A DNA stretch of 61,278 bases from an uncultured Saprospiraceae bacterium (lineage in GTDB: Bacteria > Bacteroidota > Bacteroidia > Chitinophagales > Saprospiraceae). Position numbers and translations under genes: made by a program. The notes beneath the pieces were generated by a model, which made no database searches, was not told where the DNA came from, and saw nothing but the letters and a program-made list of their open reading frames with translations. Location of the stretch: positions 1-61,278 of the forward strand of contig CALFWW010000192.1 of NCBI GenBank assembly GCA_937928575.1, in the 5' to 3' direction. Positions 1 through 8,100 of this stretch are shown piece after piece. The number at the start of each line of letters is the position of its first letter. Positions within the stretch are counted from its first letter, which is position 1.

Positions 1-137
1 TATGCCAAGAAGTCTTCCGTAATCTTGGAAATTGGAATATCATATATATTCAGTTCGTCACGTTCGATGAAAAATAAAAGAAGATCAAATGGACCTTCAA
101 ATTGGGTGAGTTTTATCGTATAAGTGTTCTGCTGCAT
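1..137 (-). CDS. scpA: Segregation and condensation protein A, 5' end only
   Basis: The first 45 codons of a gene on the minus strand that runs off the left edge. The start is ATG at 137. The N-terminus contains FEGPFDLLLFFIERDEL followed by IYDIPISKITEDFL, which is the highly conserved beginning of the kleisin ScpA. ScpA bridges the SMC dimer and ScpB in the bacterial condensin that organises and segregates the chromosome. Only the SMC-head-binding N-terminal part is visible. It diverges from the methyltransferase gene at 347 across a 209-base spacer that carries an inverted repeat. Confidence 0.88.
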   Translation of the reverse strand, partial: MQQNTYTIKLTQFEGPFDLLLFFIERDELNIYDIPISKITEDFLA

Positions 138-220
138 AGTAAGACAAATATACGAATATCCGTGTTTTATTAAGCATTTGCCTTGTGTCATTTGAGCCCT
201 TTGAAGACCGCAAAAACTTG

Positions 221-298
221 AGCCCTTTTGAAGGCTAGCAAGAAGTTGAGCCTTTGGAGGCTAGCTTGGCTCAAAGCTAGGCTAGCCTTCAAAGGGCT
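221..298. repeat. Inverted repeat between scpA and the methyltransferase gene
   Basis: The arm at 221-239 (AGCCCTTTTGAAGGCTAGC) is nearly the reverse complement of 281-298 (GCTAGCCTTCAAAGGGCT). Partial extra copies of the GAGCC...GAAG unit lie at about 194-205 and 247-264, so the spacer looks like a small cluster of inverted GGCTAGC units. It lies between divergent genes. It has no T-tract, so a terminator is unlikely. Confidence 0.6.
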
Positions 299-346
299 AT
301 ATTTTCATATCTTACATCAAAATTCTCAACCAAAATTTTTAATCCA

Positions 347-1075
347 TTGACGACCAAAGGAAAACTATATCTAATTCCATGTCCTATTGAGGAAAATGCG
401 ATTCACACCATTCCGGATTATGTAGTGAAAATTATTCATTCACTCGATCTTTTTTTGGTGGAAAAAGCGAAGACCGCCAGACACTTTATTAAAAGAACGA
501 ATCCTCCTTTTGCGATTAATACTTTGGAGATTTTGGAACTCAATAAACATCAAAACGATCAATTTGAAACAGACGAAGTTGGCGAATTTATAACGTTGAT
601 TGAAGGTGGAAGAAATGGTGGATTGATTTCAGAAGCGGGCTGTCCAGGTGTCGCAGATCCTGGTGCCAAAGCGGTATTGAAAGCACATGAAGCAGGTATC
701 GAAGTCGTCCCGTTTGTTGGTCCTTCTTCGATTTTATTGGCATTGATGGCATCTGGAATGAATGGCCAACAATTTACATTTCATGGCTACCTTTCACCCA
801 AAGCTCCTGAATTAGCTAAAGACCTTAAACGGCTTGAAAGTCAATCTGGAAAATTTAATCAAACGCAATTATTTATCGAAGCGCCCTATCGAAATCGCAA
901 TGTAATCGAACAGGCTTTGAATAGTCTAAATGACAACACTTTGTTATGTATCGCAGTTGATGTTACTGCCCCCACCGAATTTATTCAAACTAAAAAAGTT
1001 GGGGAGTGGAAGAAATCTGTGATTCCGGATTTGCATAAGCGACCTGCTTTGTTTTTATTATATAGTGTAAAATAA
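347..1075 (+). CDS. RsmI-like SAM-dependent methyltransferase (tetrapyrrole methylase fold)
   Basis: A 242-residue protein with the tetrapyrrole-methylase fold. The N-terminal KLYLIPCPI strand and the motif LISEAGCPGVADPG (about residues 93-106) match the RsmI family, which 2'-O-methylates C1402 of 16S rRNA. It is shorter than the usual RsmI of about 280 residues and appears to lack the C-terminal extension, so it may be the short paralogue common in Bacteroidota rather than true RsmI. The exact substrate is uncertain. The start is TTG at 347: no in-frame ATG lies upstream, and the frame opens directly before the conserved first strand. It appears to be a single-gene unit. Confidence 0.8.
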   Translation: MTTKGKLYLIPCPIEENAIHTIPDYVVKIIHSLDLFLVEKAKTARHFIKRTNPPFAINTLEILELNKHQNDQFETDEVGEFITLIEGGRNGGLISEAGCPGVADPGAKAVLKAHEAGIEVVPFVGPSSILLALMASGMNGQQFTFHGYLSPKAPELAKDLKRLESQSGKFNQTQLFIEAPYRNRNVIEQALNSLNDNTLLCIAVDVTAPTEFIQTKKVGEWKKSVIPDLHKRPALFLLYSVK

Positions 1076-1383
1076 AGAGTTTAAAGTGTAGAGTGTAGAG
1101 TGGCTTGTCTTTTTGGTTAGGAAGTATTGGAAAAAGGAAGTATTAAAAACCTTTTACAACAAAATGGAAACGTGTTTCGTAGGATACTTAATATTACTTC
1201 TTCCTTGTCATTCTGAGAATGGAAATCTTGGTATGCCAAGATGAAAGTCGAAGAATAAAGGAAGTAATCGCACTTACGATTTCGACCGTGACTGGGTGTG
1301 GCAATAGAGGGAAGTGGAGAAATATATCTCTACATTGACAACCATATTATAAGACAACAAAATTATAAATTTCGTATAACAAA
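1076..1383. repeat. Intergenic stretch with degenerate GTCATTCTGAG / ATTTCGACCG repeats
   Basis: No gene is seen in these 308 bases. The text contains GTCATTCTGAG at about 1208 and ATTTCGACCG at about 1276, with GGAGAAATATATCT near 1316. These resemble a degenerate form of the short 'TTGTCATTCTGAG...' and 'ATTTCGACCG...GGAGAAATCT' dispersed repeats that are frequent in Bacteroidota spacers (recalled from general experience, not searched). The stretch just after the stop codon is a run of GAGTGTAGAGTG-like repeats. Confidence 0.4.
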
Positions 1384-1890
1384 ATGAGTAAAATTCATAT
1401 CGTATTTGGTCCGCAAGGTGCTGGTAAATCTACCTATTCCAAAAAATTAGCTCAAGAAGTAAACGGTATTCATTTCGCGATTGATGATTGGATGTGGACA
1501 TTATTTGGTGCCGACCTTCCAAAGTCCATGAGTCCTAAATGGATCAATGAACGTGTGGGCAGATGTGAAAAAATGATTTGGGAATTATCAAAAAACATAA
1601 CAACATGTGGTCGTGAAGTCATTCTCGATCTTGGTTTTACAAAATTGGCGAAACGAAAAAAATTCAAACAGTTAGCTGCTGAACTTAACATCCCCTCACA
1701 AGTTCATTTTATCAAAGCACCACATGCAATTCGTCGGAAACGTGTTTTGGATAGAAATGTAAATAAAGGAGATACTTTTTCTTTTGAAGTGACGCCAGGG
1801 ATGTTTGATTTTATGGAAGGGGAATATCAGCAACCGTGGGAGGATGAATTGAAAGATGCAATAATAGTTGATACGAATACCTCAACGTAA
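1384..1890 (+). CDS. P-loop ATP-binding protein, zeta-toxin/AAA_33-like kinase
   Basis: A 168-residue single-domain P-loop NTPase. The Walker A motif is GPQGAGKST (residues 9-17), followed by an acidic pair IDDWMW and a LID-like basic stretch (IRRKRVLDRNVNKG). This organisation is that of small kinases of the AAA_33/zeta-toxin-like group, which phosphorylate small molecules or nucleotides. The substrate cannot be read from the sequence. No antitoxin-like gene is adjacent, so a toxin-antitoxin role is not supported. A weak terminator-like hairpin follows at 1972. Confidence 0.7.
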   Translation: MSKIHIVFGPQGAGKSTYSKKLAQEVNGIHFAIDDWMWTLFGADLPKSMSPKWINERVGRCEKMIWELSKNITTCGREVILDLGFTKLAKRKKFKQLAAELNIPSQVHFIKAPHAIRRKRVLDRNVNKGDTFSFEVTPGMFDFMEGEYQQPWEDELKDAIIVDTNTST

Positions 1891-1971
1891 ATTCTAGGTA
1901 GTAACCTTTGCTTATTATTTCGTCCTATTATTGTGACCATTGATTTGTATTCATTATCACAAAAAAACATG

Positions 1972-1999
1972 AAGTTCCATTTATTTATGGCACTTTTTT
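1972..1999 (+). terminator. Probable intrinsic terminator after the P-loop kinase gene
   Basis: AAGTTCCAT (1972-1980) and ATGGCACTT (1987-1995) form a nine-pair stem with one mismatch and a TTATTT loop. A run of six T ends at 1999. It lies 80 bases after the kinase stop codon and before the nadA promoter. Confidence 0.55.
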
Positions 2000-2028
2000 G
2001 GACTCCTTATCGTTTTATAATTATTCAC

Positions 2029-2036
2029 TAAATTTG
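2029..2036 (+). promoter_or_regulatory. Bacteroidota -7 promoter element for nadA
   Basis: TAAATTTG fits the TAnnTTTG -7 consensus of Bacteroidota housekeeping promoters and lies 20 bases before the nadA ATG. No clear TTTG -33 box was identified. Confidence 0.5.
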
Positions 2037-2055
2037 ATCAAACAATTCAATACAA

Positions 2056-3063
2056 ATGACTGAATTAGCGGTAGCTCAAAAAAATCTCAAGAAAAATGGT
2101 TGGTTAGATCTGGAAGTCGATCCGACATTGGATTTGGTAAAGGAAATCAACAAACTAAAGAAAGAAAAAAATGCGATTATCTTGGCGCATTATTATCAAG
2201 AGCCAGATATTCAGGACATCGCAGATTATATTGGTGATAGTTTGGGACTTTCTCAAAAAGCCGCTAGCACAAAAGCTGATATTATTGTTTTTGCTGGAGT
2301 ACATTTTATGGCGGAAACTGCAAAAATTTTATCGCCACAAAAGAAGGTATTGTTACCAGACTTTAAAGCAGGATGTTCATTAGCTGATTCTTGCCCACCT
2401 CATTTGTTTAGAAAATTCAAAGAAAAATATCCCGATCATGTTGTGGTGAGTTACATCAATTGTACTGCTGAGATGAAAACGTTGACAGACATTTGTTGTA
2501 CTTCTACGAATGCAGTTCATATCATAGAAAGTATCCCGAAAGACACCCCAATTATTTTTACTCCTGATAAAAACCTAGGTGCTTATTTGCAGAAGAAAAC
2601 GGGTCGGGAAAATATGATCATCTGGCAGGGAGCTTGTATGGTGCACGAGATATTTTCTCATGAAAAAATTACGAAGTTGATGTTGCGTCACCCAGATGCA
2701 AAGTTGATTGCTCATCCAGAATGTGAAGCACATATTTTGGAAAAAGCACATTACATTGGTTCTACAAGTGGTTTGTTGAAATTCACGAAAGAAGATAAAG
2801 CCAAGGAATTTATTGTGGCAACTGAATCTGGTATCATTCACCAAATGATGAAGAAAGCACCTAACAAAACTTTCATCCCTGCTCCACCTAACAATACATG
2901 CGCATGTAATGAGTGTCCGCATATGAGACGTAATACGATGGAGAAATTGTACCTGTGCATGAAGCACGAAACACCGGATATCATTATGCCGGATTGGATC
3001 ATCAAGGAAGGAAGAGCTTCTATTGATCGGATGTTGGAGATTTCTAAGAAAGCGGGGCTCTGA
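2056..3063 (+). CDS. nadA: Quinolinate synthase NadA
   Basis: A 335-residue protein that condenses iminoaspartate with dihydroxyacetone phosphate to quinolinate in de novo NAD synthesis. The three Fe-S ligand regions are present: AGCSLADSC (C107), QGAC (C194) and CACNECP (C282/C284/C287). The substrate-site segments [20 protein letters not shown] and AHPEC also match the family. Length is normal for NadA. The start is the ATG at 2056, just downstream of a good -7 element. Neither nadB nor nadC is next to it, so the pathway genes are scattered in this genome. Confidence 0.96.
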   Translation: MTELAVAQKNLKKNGWLDLEVDPTLDLVKEINKLKKEKNAIILAHYYQEPDIQDIADYIGDSLGLSQKAASTKADIIVFAGVHFMAETAKILSPQKKVLLPDFKAGCSLADSCPPHLFRKFKEKYPDHVVVSYINCTAEMKTLTDICCTSTNAVHIIESIPKDTPIIFTPDKNLGAYLQKKTGRENMIIWQGACMVHEIFSHEKITKLMLRHPDAKLIAHPECEAHILEKAHYIGSTSGLLKFTKEDKAKEFIVATESGIIHQMMKKAPNKTFIPAPPNNTCACNECPHMRRNTMEKLYLCMKHETPDIIMPDWIIKEGRASIDRMLEISKKAGL

Positions 3064-3164
3064 CGACCTGTGGTCAATTAGAAATTGAAAATTATAAATT
3101 GATCTAGAGACGTGTGCTTGCGTGAAGACGCTTGGAAATGGATCTAGGGACGCTGGGTGCTATT

Positions 3165-3265
3165 TGGATATTTGGAATTTTAGCCACTTCTCGTTCAAAG
3201 GGAATTTTCAAATTTGAAATTAAAATTCCCTTTGAAAGCAGAAATGGCTAAATATCCATATTTCT
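3165..3265. repeat. Long imperfect palindrome with a 15-bp perfect core
   Basis: TTCAAAGGGAATTTT (3194-3208) pairs perfectly with 3222-3236. The outer arms TTAGCCACTTCT (3180-3191) and AGAAATGGCTAA (3240-3251) pair with one mismatch, and weaker pairing (GGATATTT / AATATCC) extends further out. There is no clean T-tract. It could be a strong mRNA 3' structure for nadA or a small palindromic repeat. Confidence 0.6.
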
Positions 3266-3378
3266 AAAAGTCTTCTAGGAGTCAAATTCAACCCTCGCAC
3301 AATTATTGCATATAATAGATATATGTTTTTCCCCTCTTTAGTCTCTTAACACTATAACATATTGGTACGTTTAAACGT

Positions 3379-3545
3379 TAAATACCAGTTAAGTCCATAA
3401 CTGTCACTTAAATTTGCAAAATCGATTAGGATTACTTCGTTAGAAGGGCTGAACTCTTTTGTAGTACAAGCCAGCGCGGTAACGCTGCTATGTCTGCGTT
3501 TTCTGCCTTGTACTCCAAACCGATTTCATCAAATTTAATGCAACG
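3379..3545 (-). repeat. Dispersed palindromic element, copy A (decayed, minus orientation)
   Basis: Read on the minus strand this copy holds GCAGAAAACGCAGACATAGC, the signature core of the family. Upstream of the core is ATCGGTTTGGAGTACAAG, which matches copy C at 11864. It also contains GCGCTGGCTTGTACTACAAA, which matches the left module of copies D, E and H. It ends TAACTGGTATTTAACG, again like copy C. It has no matching terminal repeats and is probably an old or rearranged copy. Confidence 0.6.
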
Positions 3546-3570
3546 TTATAAACTTAAATGGTATTTATCT

Positions 3571-3578
3571 TAACTTTG
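3571..3578 (+). promoter_or_regulatory. Bacteroidota -7 promoter element upstream of the DUF6089 gene
   Basis: TAACTTTG matches TAnnTTTG exactly and lies 75 bases before the GTG start at 3654. Confidence 0.5.
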
Positions 3579-3653
3579 CGTCTTCCATGAACAATCTTTG
3601 AATTGGTTTGAAGCATATCGCGACCAATTTCAATCAAAAAAACTTAAAAAAAC

Positions 3654-4463
3654 GTGAGATTAATTCTTTTAGCCATATTGGCTTTCATTAGTTTGTCCGC
3701 AACTGCGCAGCAAGGCTGGGAAGCAGGAGGCATGGCAGGTATTACACATTATCAAGGTGATATCAATACTTCTAGTTTTCTTAATAAACCTGGTGTCTCC
3801 ATCAGTGCATTGGCAAGGTATAATTTCAACAATCGTATTTGCTTAAAAATTGCTGGTACTTACGGACGGACGGGTGCCGATGATGCTAATTCTTCAAACG
3901 AATTTGAAAAAACAAGAAATCTTAGTTTTCGGACTGATATTTTTGATGGTTCTGCTCAATTAGAATTCAACTTCATGCCTTACGTGCACGGAAGTAAGGA
4001 AGAATTTTTTACTCCCTACTTATTTTTAGGAGCATCTGTTTTCAAATTTGATCCGCAAGCTTTTTATGATGACCGATGGATTGATTTGAGACCTTTAGGA
4101 ACAGAAGGACAATTTAAAGGAGAAGAATATTTTTCTACTGCTGGTGCGATGGTGTTTGGTGGTGGGTTGAAGTTGAGCTTGACCTACGAATGGAGTATCA
4201 ATATTGAAGTAAGTGCGCGTCGATTGTTTACGGATTATTTAGATGATGTATCAACTGTTTATCCGGACATGGAGGACTTGGAATCTTTGAGAGGAGAATT
4301 ATCTGTTGCGCTTTCGGATCCATCTATTGGTGATCAACCACTTGGTGATTTTGGCAGACAAAGAGGTGATGCTGAAAATAATGACATGTTTTCATTTGCA
4401 AATATTGGAATCGTTTATTACTTCGGTGATATCCGTTGTCCAGATTATGGTAGTAGAAAATAA
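3654..4463 (+). CDS. DUF6089-family outer-membrane beta-barrel protein
   Basis: A 269-residue protein with a signal peptide (MRLILLAILAFISLSATAQ) and then the start WEAGGMAGITHYQGDIN, characteristic of the DUF6089 family of Bacteroidota outer-membrane proteins. The rest alternates hydrophobic and polar residues as expected for a small beta-barrel and ends in an aromatic strand (FANIGIVYYFG). Its function is not established. In many Bacteroidota, DUF6089 genes sit near uppS and bamA, but that neighbourhood is absent here. The start is GTG at 3654, required for an intact signal peptide. A strong terminator follows. Confidence 0.75.
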   Translation: MRLILLAILAFISLSATAQQGWEAGGMAGITHYQGDINTSSFLNKPGVSISALARYNFNNRICLKIAGTYGRTGADDANSSNEFEKTRNLSFRTDIFDGSAQLEFNFMPYVHGSKEEFFTPYLFLGASVFKFDPQAFYDDRWIDLRPLGTEGQFKGEEYFSTAGAMVFGGGLKLSLTYEWSINIEVSARRLFTDYLDDVSTVYPDMEDLESLRGELSVALSDPSIGDQPLGDFGRQRGDAENNDMFSFANIGIVYYFGDIRCPDYGSRK

Positions 4464-4510
4464 AGATGAGATCGTAAGAATCTTTTAAAATCTTAGTCTC
4501 TAATGACTCA

Positions 4511-4543
4511 AAAAAGTCGACAGAAATTCTGTCGACTTTTTTT
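4511..4543 (+). terminator. Strong rho-independent terminator
   Basis: The stem AAAAAGTCGACAG (4511-4523) pairs perfectly with CTGTCGACTTTTT (4529-4541) around a five-base loop, and T residues continue to 4543. It ends the DUF6089 transcript and separates it from yjbQ. Confidence 0.85.
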
Positions 4544-4568
4544 ATTTGGAAAACTATAAATTTACATC

Positions 4569-4979
4569 ATGATTCGTCAACACAATATTATTCTCAATCC
4601 ATATCCCAGAGGATTTCACTTGATTACAGATGTTGTTTATCAACAGCTTCCTACATTGCCAGAAACGGGTTTGTTTAACTTATTTATCAGACATACTTCA
4701 GCTGGATTAAGTATCAATGAAAATGCTGATCCTTCTGTTCTCGTCGATTTTGAATCATTTTTCAACAAGATTGTTCCGGAGCACGAACCTTTCTTGACGC
4801 ATACAATGGAAGGACCGGACGATATGCCTGCTCATATAAAAGCCGCTTTGGTAGGGAGCTCGATAACGATTCCAATATCGGAGAGTCGATTTAATTTTGG
4901 AACTTGGCAAGGAATTTACTTATGTGAGTTTAGGAATCGTGGTGGCAATCGTAAACTGGTTGCTACTATTTATAGTTAG
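4569..4979 (+). CDS. YjbQ family protein (UPF0047)
   Basis: A 136-residue protein of the YjbQ/UPF0047 family. It has the typical RHTSAGLSINENADPSV segment and the C-terminal TWQGIYLCEFRN...R strand. Conserved histidines lie at H61 vicinity and in EHEPFLTHTMEGPDDMPAHIK. Members show weak thiamine-phosphate-synthase activity in E. coli, but the physiological role is not settled. Length is typical. The next gene, a LysE-type exporter, starts 26 bases later on the same strand, so the two may be cotranscribed. Confidence 0.85.
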   Translation: MIRQHNIILNPYPRGFHLITDVVYQQLPTLPETGLFNLFIRHTSAGLSINENADPSVLVDFESFFNKIVPEHEPFLTHTMEGPDDMPAHIKAALVGSSITIPISESRFNFGTWQGIYLCEFRNRGGNRKLVATIYS

Positions 4980-5005
4980 TTTAGCTACACAAATATTAAA
5001 AACTA

Positions 5006-5629
5006 TTGGAAGTATTTTTTCAAGGTGTTGCTTTTGGATTGGCGCTTGCTGTTATGGCAGGTCCGATTTTCTTTGCTTTGTTACAAACTGGAATTGAAGA
5101 AGGTTTTCGGGCAGGCATGAAAGTAGGAATTGGTATTTGGACAAGTGATTTAATTTATATTATCCTTTGTTTTCTAGGGCTATCTTATGTCATAGAATTA
5201 GTGGAATGGGACAATTTCAACTACTACGTTGGCACTATTGGTGGATGTATTTTATTAGCCGTTGGTATTGGCGGATTGATTAGCAAGCCTGTCCAGTTTG
5301 AAAACGGAAAAGTAGTGTTGAAAAACTCTTCTTCTTTAGCGCTCTGGCTCAAAGGTTTTATGATCAACACGTTTAATCCATTCACTGTCGTCTTTTGGAT
5401 GGGTTCAATGACTTCTGCCGTTTTGAAAGATGAGTTGGTGACAAGAGATGTTTTCATTTTCTTCGGTGCTATTTTAACTACTGTGATCTTAACAGATTGT
5501 TTGAAAATATACATGGCTAAATGGATTCGCAGTCGCTTAAATGATAAATATTTGCTTTGGATCAGACGTGGTGGTGGAATCGTGTTTATTGTGTTTGGAA
5601 TAGGTTTGATTGTGCGCGTAACAATGTGA
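5006..5629 (+). CDS. LysE/RhtB family amino-acid exporter
   Basis: A 207-residue inner-membrane protein with about six hydrophobic segments. The N-terminus GVAFGLALAVMAGPIFFALLQ is typical of the LysE/RhtB superfamily, and the motif NTFNPFTVVFWMG matches the conserved loop of these amino-acid exporters. The transported substrate is unknown. The start is TTG at 5006: an in-frame stop lies at 4997 and no ATG precedes the first helix. The last five codons lie inside a 22-bp perfect inverted repeat. Confidence 0.8.
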   Translation: MEVFFQGVAFGLALAVMAGPIFFALLQTGIEEGFRAGMKVGIGIWTSDLIYIILCFLGLSYVIELVEWDNFNYYVGTIGGCILLAVGIGGLISKPVQFENGKVVLKNSSSLALWLKGFMINTFNPFTVVFWMGSMTSAVLKDELVTRDVFIFFGAILTTVILTDCLKIYMAKWIRSRLNDKYLLWIRRGGGIVFIVFGIGLIVRVTM

Positions 5630-5661
5630 TTTAAGCAAAGCTTAAATCACATTGTTACGCG
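5615..5661. repeat. 22-bp perfect inverted repeat spanning the lysE-type stop codon
   Basis: Bases 5615-5636 (CGCGTAACAATG...TTAAGC) are the exact reverse complement of 5640-5661, with a three-base AAA loop. The left arm includes the last codons and TGA stop of the exporter gene. The right arm is therefore an inverted copy of the gene's own 3' end. There is no T-tract, but the hairpin should be very stable in the mRNA. Confidence 0.9.
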
Positions 5662-5872
5662 AATTTAAAATTGAAAATGTAAAATTTAAAAATAGGATCT
5701 AGGGGGGGGTGAGGACGTGGTAACCCATCCCTGTATCGACTAGCGTCGAACGTCCCTTCCCTATTTCGAAATATTATTTCAAAAAATGGCAGGGGAACTC
5801 GCGGGGAGCTCGTGAGTTCGCTTTGCATACGTACTCATACCTCTTCGATCTATTTTAAATTATAAATTCGCG
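5661..5872. repeat. AATTGAAAAT-type spacer repeat, inverted pair between convergent genes
   Basis: Bases 5661-5698 carry the AT-rich unit AATTTAAAATTGAAAATG... ending AAAATAGGATCTAG. Bases 5846-5872 carry the inverse unit (GATCTATTTTAAATTATAAATTCGCG). Between them is a GC-richer stretch with a run of eight G at about 5702. The same unit recurs at 3076, 9227, 9266, 9460 and 38717. Here it sits between the convergent exporter and glycosyltransferase genes. Confidence 0.65.
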
Positions 5873-5907
5873 CTGACTTTAGCAGGTAGGAAATAATTTT
5901 AAATTAA

Positions 5908-6627
5908 TTAACGAGAAAAAATATTATACTTCAAGATCGCATAGATTGCCCGAAAACCATCTTTCCAACCAATTTTTTTTCCATCCTTGTAAGAACGGCC
6001 ATAATAGGAAATGCCCACTTCATAGATTCGGATGTCTTCAATCCTCGCAACTTTAGCGGTCACTTCTGGTTCAAAACCAAAACGATTTTCTTTGAGTTTT
6101 AATGGCTGGATGATTTCTGTGCGGAATAACTTGTAACAAGTCTCCATATCCGTCAAATTTAAGTTGGTGAACATGTTGGATAAAAACGTAAGAAAATTGT
6201 TACCAATAGAGTGCCAGAAGAATAAAATACGATGTGGTTTTCCTCCCATAAATCGAGAACCATATACTACATCCGCCCACCCTTCTATCATTGGTTTCAA
6301 TAAGATATTATACTCATTCGGATCATACTCCAAGTCGGCATCTTGAATAATGAGATAGTTTCCGGTCGCTAATCGGATACCAGTATGCAGGGCTGCTCCT
6401 TTACCTTTATTGACCTCATGTGATTCGAAACGAATATTGAAATCTGGATTTTGACGAATGTAAGAAGCGATGGCATCTTCAGTTCCATCTGTTGAAAAAT
6501 CATTGATAATAATGACTTCCTTTTTTATACCATTCATCAATTCTACTGCTTTGACTTTATCCAAAATTAAATGGATGGTCTTGGCTTCATTATAGGCAGG
6601 AATAATTATAGATAAGACTTCTGACAT
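5908..6627 (-). CDS. Family 2 glycosyltransferase (Dpm1-like)
   Basis: A 239-residue soluble GT-A glycosyltransferase. It begins LSIIIPAYNEAKTI and has the nucleotide-sugar binding acidic motif QDADLEYDP and the acceptor-side segment YGSRFMGG. The C-terminal signature YKDGKKIGWKDGFRA is typical of the dolichol/polyprenyl-phosphate mannosyltransferase subgroup of GT2. It has no C-terminal membrane helices, so it is the single-domain form. It probably transfers a sugar to undecaprenyl phosphate for cell-envelope glycan synthesis, but the donor is unknown. The start is ATG at 6627. Confidence 0.85.
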   Translation of the reverse strand: MSEVLSIIIPAYNEAKTIHLILDKVKAVELMNGIKKEVIIINDFSTDGTEDAIASYIRQNPDFNIRFESHEVNKGKGAALHTGIRLATGNYLIIQDADLEYDPNEYNILLKPMIEGWADVVYGSRFMGGKPHRILFFWHSIGNNFLTFLSNMFTNLNLTDMETCYKLFRTEIIQPLKLKENRFGFEPEVTAKVARIEDIRIYEVGISYYGRSYKDGKKIGWKDGFRAIYAILKYNIFSR

Positions 6628-6693
6628 CGGTTTTTTATAACTCGTTTTTTATACGCTCGAAAACGTGGATGCAAATTGAACTCAAACATGACA

Positions 6694-6860
6694 GTATTCA
6701 ATAAGAAAAATTTATCGATTTCAGCGTTGGAAATAAAGTCAAGCACTTTTGCAAAGCAAGCCACCGCGGTAGCTGAGGCTATGTTTGCGCTTTCCGCCTT
6801 GATCTCAATAAATTTTTCTTCTATATAATATCTGCCATGTTAGAATACAATTTGCATAAG
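6694..6860 (-). repeat. Dispersed palindromic element, copy B (partial, minus orientation)
   Basis: Read on the minus strand: an end resembling TTATGCAAATTGTATTCTAA, then GAAAAATTTATTGAGATCAAG, GCGGAAAGCGCAAACATAGC, GGCTTGCTTTGCAAAAGTGC, and TCCAACGCTGAAATCGATAAA. The order of modules matches copies A and E, but the CCTGCCTG hairpin of copies D, F, G and H is absent. The open frame at 6837-7037 on the plus strand partly derives from this repeat. Confidence 0.65.
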
Positions 6861-6979
6861 TTCAAATATAATACATCCTTTTACTTTTGTTGTACAAGGA
6901 AGCTTGAAAACAAAAACAAAAAACGCCTTGCAGTTTCGGGCAAAGCGCTATTGAAAGAGTTATATTATGATATTCAATT

Positions 6980-7720
6980 TTATAAAAAGGTGAATTTTCC
7001 CATTTTAATTGGTTCACCATCTGCAGCAATTCTGTAATAATAAGTCCCGGAATCCATCTGCATCGATTTATTCAATGAAAATCTTGAACCATTCATTTTT
7101 TGATTGCTGATCAATTGCCCAATGCTATTATAGATTTCCAACTTCACATTTCCTGACAAGGTTCCTATATCAAAGGTCACTTGATCCGTAGCCGGATTTG
7201 GAAAGATATTTACTTCTGCAGCCGTCTCAACTTCTTCATTCGAAGTAACAAAAGCAGCAATTGAGATGTTGCTGAAAATTAGCGGAATTGTTTGTGTAGA
7301 AATACAAGCTTCTACCGCTGTAAAAGAACCATCAATAAATAGTTCACTTACTCCTGCTCCTCCTGCCATTGAAAAGAACACAGAATAAATGGATTCGCCA
7401 TCTGCTCTAGAGACGCCCATTGTGGAAAAGTCCAACCAAGAAAAAGTTATTTTCCCAGGTGCTGGTTGACCAAAACTATTCTCATTTAGATTTGGTAAAT
7501 TCAAGTTTCCTATATCGTCAAATTGTAAAATATTCGGATCATAATTCATCGTATACTGAAGGCAAACGATACCTTCAAATTGTTGTACTGGAAAATCAAC
7601 ACGCACCTGATTACCTACAATAGTTTGGTCAGGGATAATATAAACCGTATCAGTCTGCGCATTAAGTGAAATTCCTAACAATATAAATGTGAATGCGAGT
7701 ATGTAATTTGTTGTTTTCAT
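6980..7720 (-). CDS. Secreted T9SS cargo protein with a cohesin-like domain
   Basis: A 246-residue protein with a signal peptide (MKTTNYILAFTFILLGISLNAQ). Residues about 25-150 form a beta-sandwich reminiscent of cohesin domains (VGNQVRVDFPVQQF, then LQYTMNYDPNILQF). The C-terminal 75 residues are a T9SS type A sorting domain: NIFPNPATDQVTFDI, then YNSIGQLI and SGTYYYRI. The protein is thus exported through the type IX system and probably anchored or released at the cell surface. No catalytic motif is visible. The fragment just upstream at 7846-8073 is the remains of a second T9SS cargo gene on the same strand. Confidence 0.8.
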   Translation of the reverse strand: MKTTNYILAFTFILLGISLNAQTDTVYIIPDQTIVGNQVRVDFPVQQFEGIVCLQYTMNYDPNILQFDDIGNLNLPNLNENSFGQPAPGKITFSWLDFSTMGVSRADGESIYSVFFSMAGGAGVSELFIDGSFTAVEACISTQTIPLIFSNISIAAFVTSNEEVETAAEVNIFPNPATDQVTFDIGTLSGNVKLEIYNSIGQLISNQKMNGSRFSLNKSMQMDSGTYYYRIAADGEPIKMGKFTFL

Positions 7721-7845
7721 GATTATTATAATTTGTTGTTTATTGAAAATTGGCTTTTATAAAAAGATAAACTTACCCGAAGTTAATAATTTTCAATTTA
7801 AAAGTATTGTGTAGAAATATATGCCTTCATTTAGATTAGCTTTAT

Positions 7846-8073
7846 TTAACGCGATCCTTTCATTTTCGAAAATTGTGTAGTCTTTTGCTTTCCATTAAAA
7901 GCAAATATTTCTAATATCAAATTGTGGTGCCACGCTTCTAGTTCAAAAGTCAATCTATCATTTGATGGATTAGGAAATACTAAAGATGATTGACACATTA
8001 ACCCCGAATTGATAATATTTTTATTTTTACAACTTATTCTAAAGTATTGGGTTTTATTAACTGATTCACCATT
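7846..8073 (-). pseudogene. C-terminal relic of a T9SS cargo protein gene
   Basis: An open frame of about 75 codons on the minus strand has no plausible start but encodes a T9SS type A tail: VFPNPSNDRLTFELE, then LEIFAFNGKQ, ending KMKGSR and a TAA stop at 7846-7848. It is preceded by NKTQYFRIS, as found just before such tails. The N-terminal body of the protein is missing: a stop codon and then the reductase gene at 8101 lie upstream. The tail also ends early, before the usual GxYxxKI strand. It is best read as the truncated remnant of a deleted gene. Confidence 0.7.
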
Positions 8074-8100
8074 TTAGCAAAAAAAACATACAGAACAAAT

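Larger units (their letters stand above)
3064..3653. other. 590-base spacer with several repeat classes and a promoter
   Basis: No gene is seen. The spacer holds, in order: an AATTAGAAATTGAAAAT-type repeat (3076-3100); a GATCTAG/GAAGACG stretch (3101-3160); a long imperfect palindrome (3165-3265); a decayed copy of the dispersed palindromic element (3379-3545, minus orientation); and a TAACTTTG promoter element at 3571. Confidence 0.6.

Noticed and set aside
1384-1890. Zeta-type toxin of a toxin-antitoxin pair
   Set aside because: No antitoxin-sized gene precedes it, and the fold is shared with many metabolic kinases.
4569-5097. Alternative frame at 4897-5097 as an extra small gene between yjbQ and the exporter
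   Set aside because: It overlaps both genes in a different frame. The exporter's conserved N-terminus at 5006 accounts for the region.
6837-7037. Open frame of 66 codons on the plus strand
   Set aside because: It overlaps repeat copy B at its start and runs antisense into the 3' end of the T9SS cargo gene. It has no family features.
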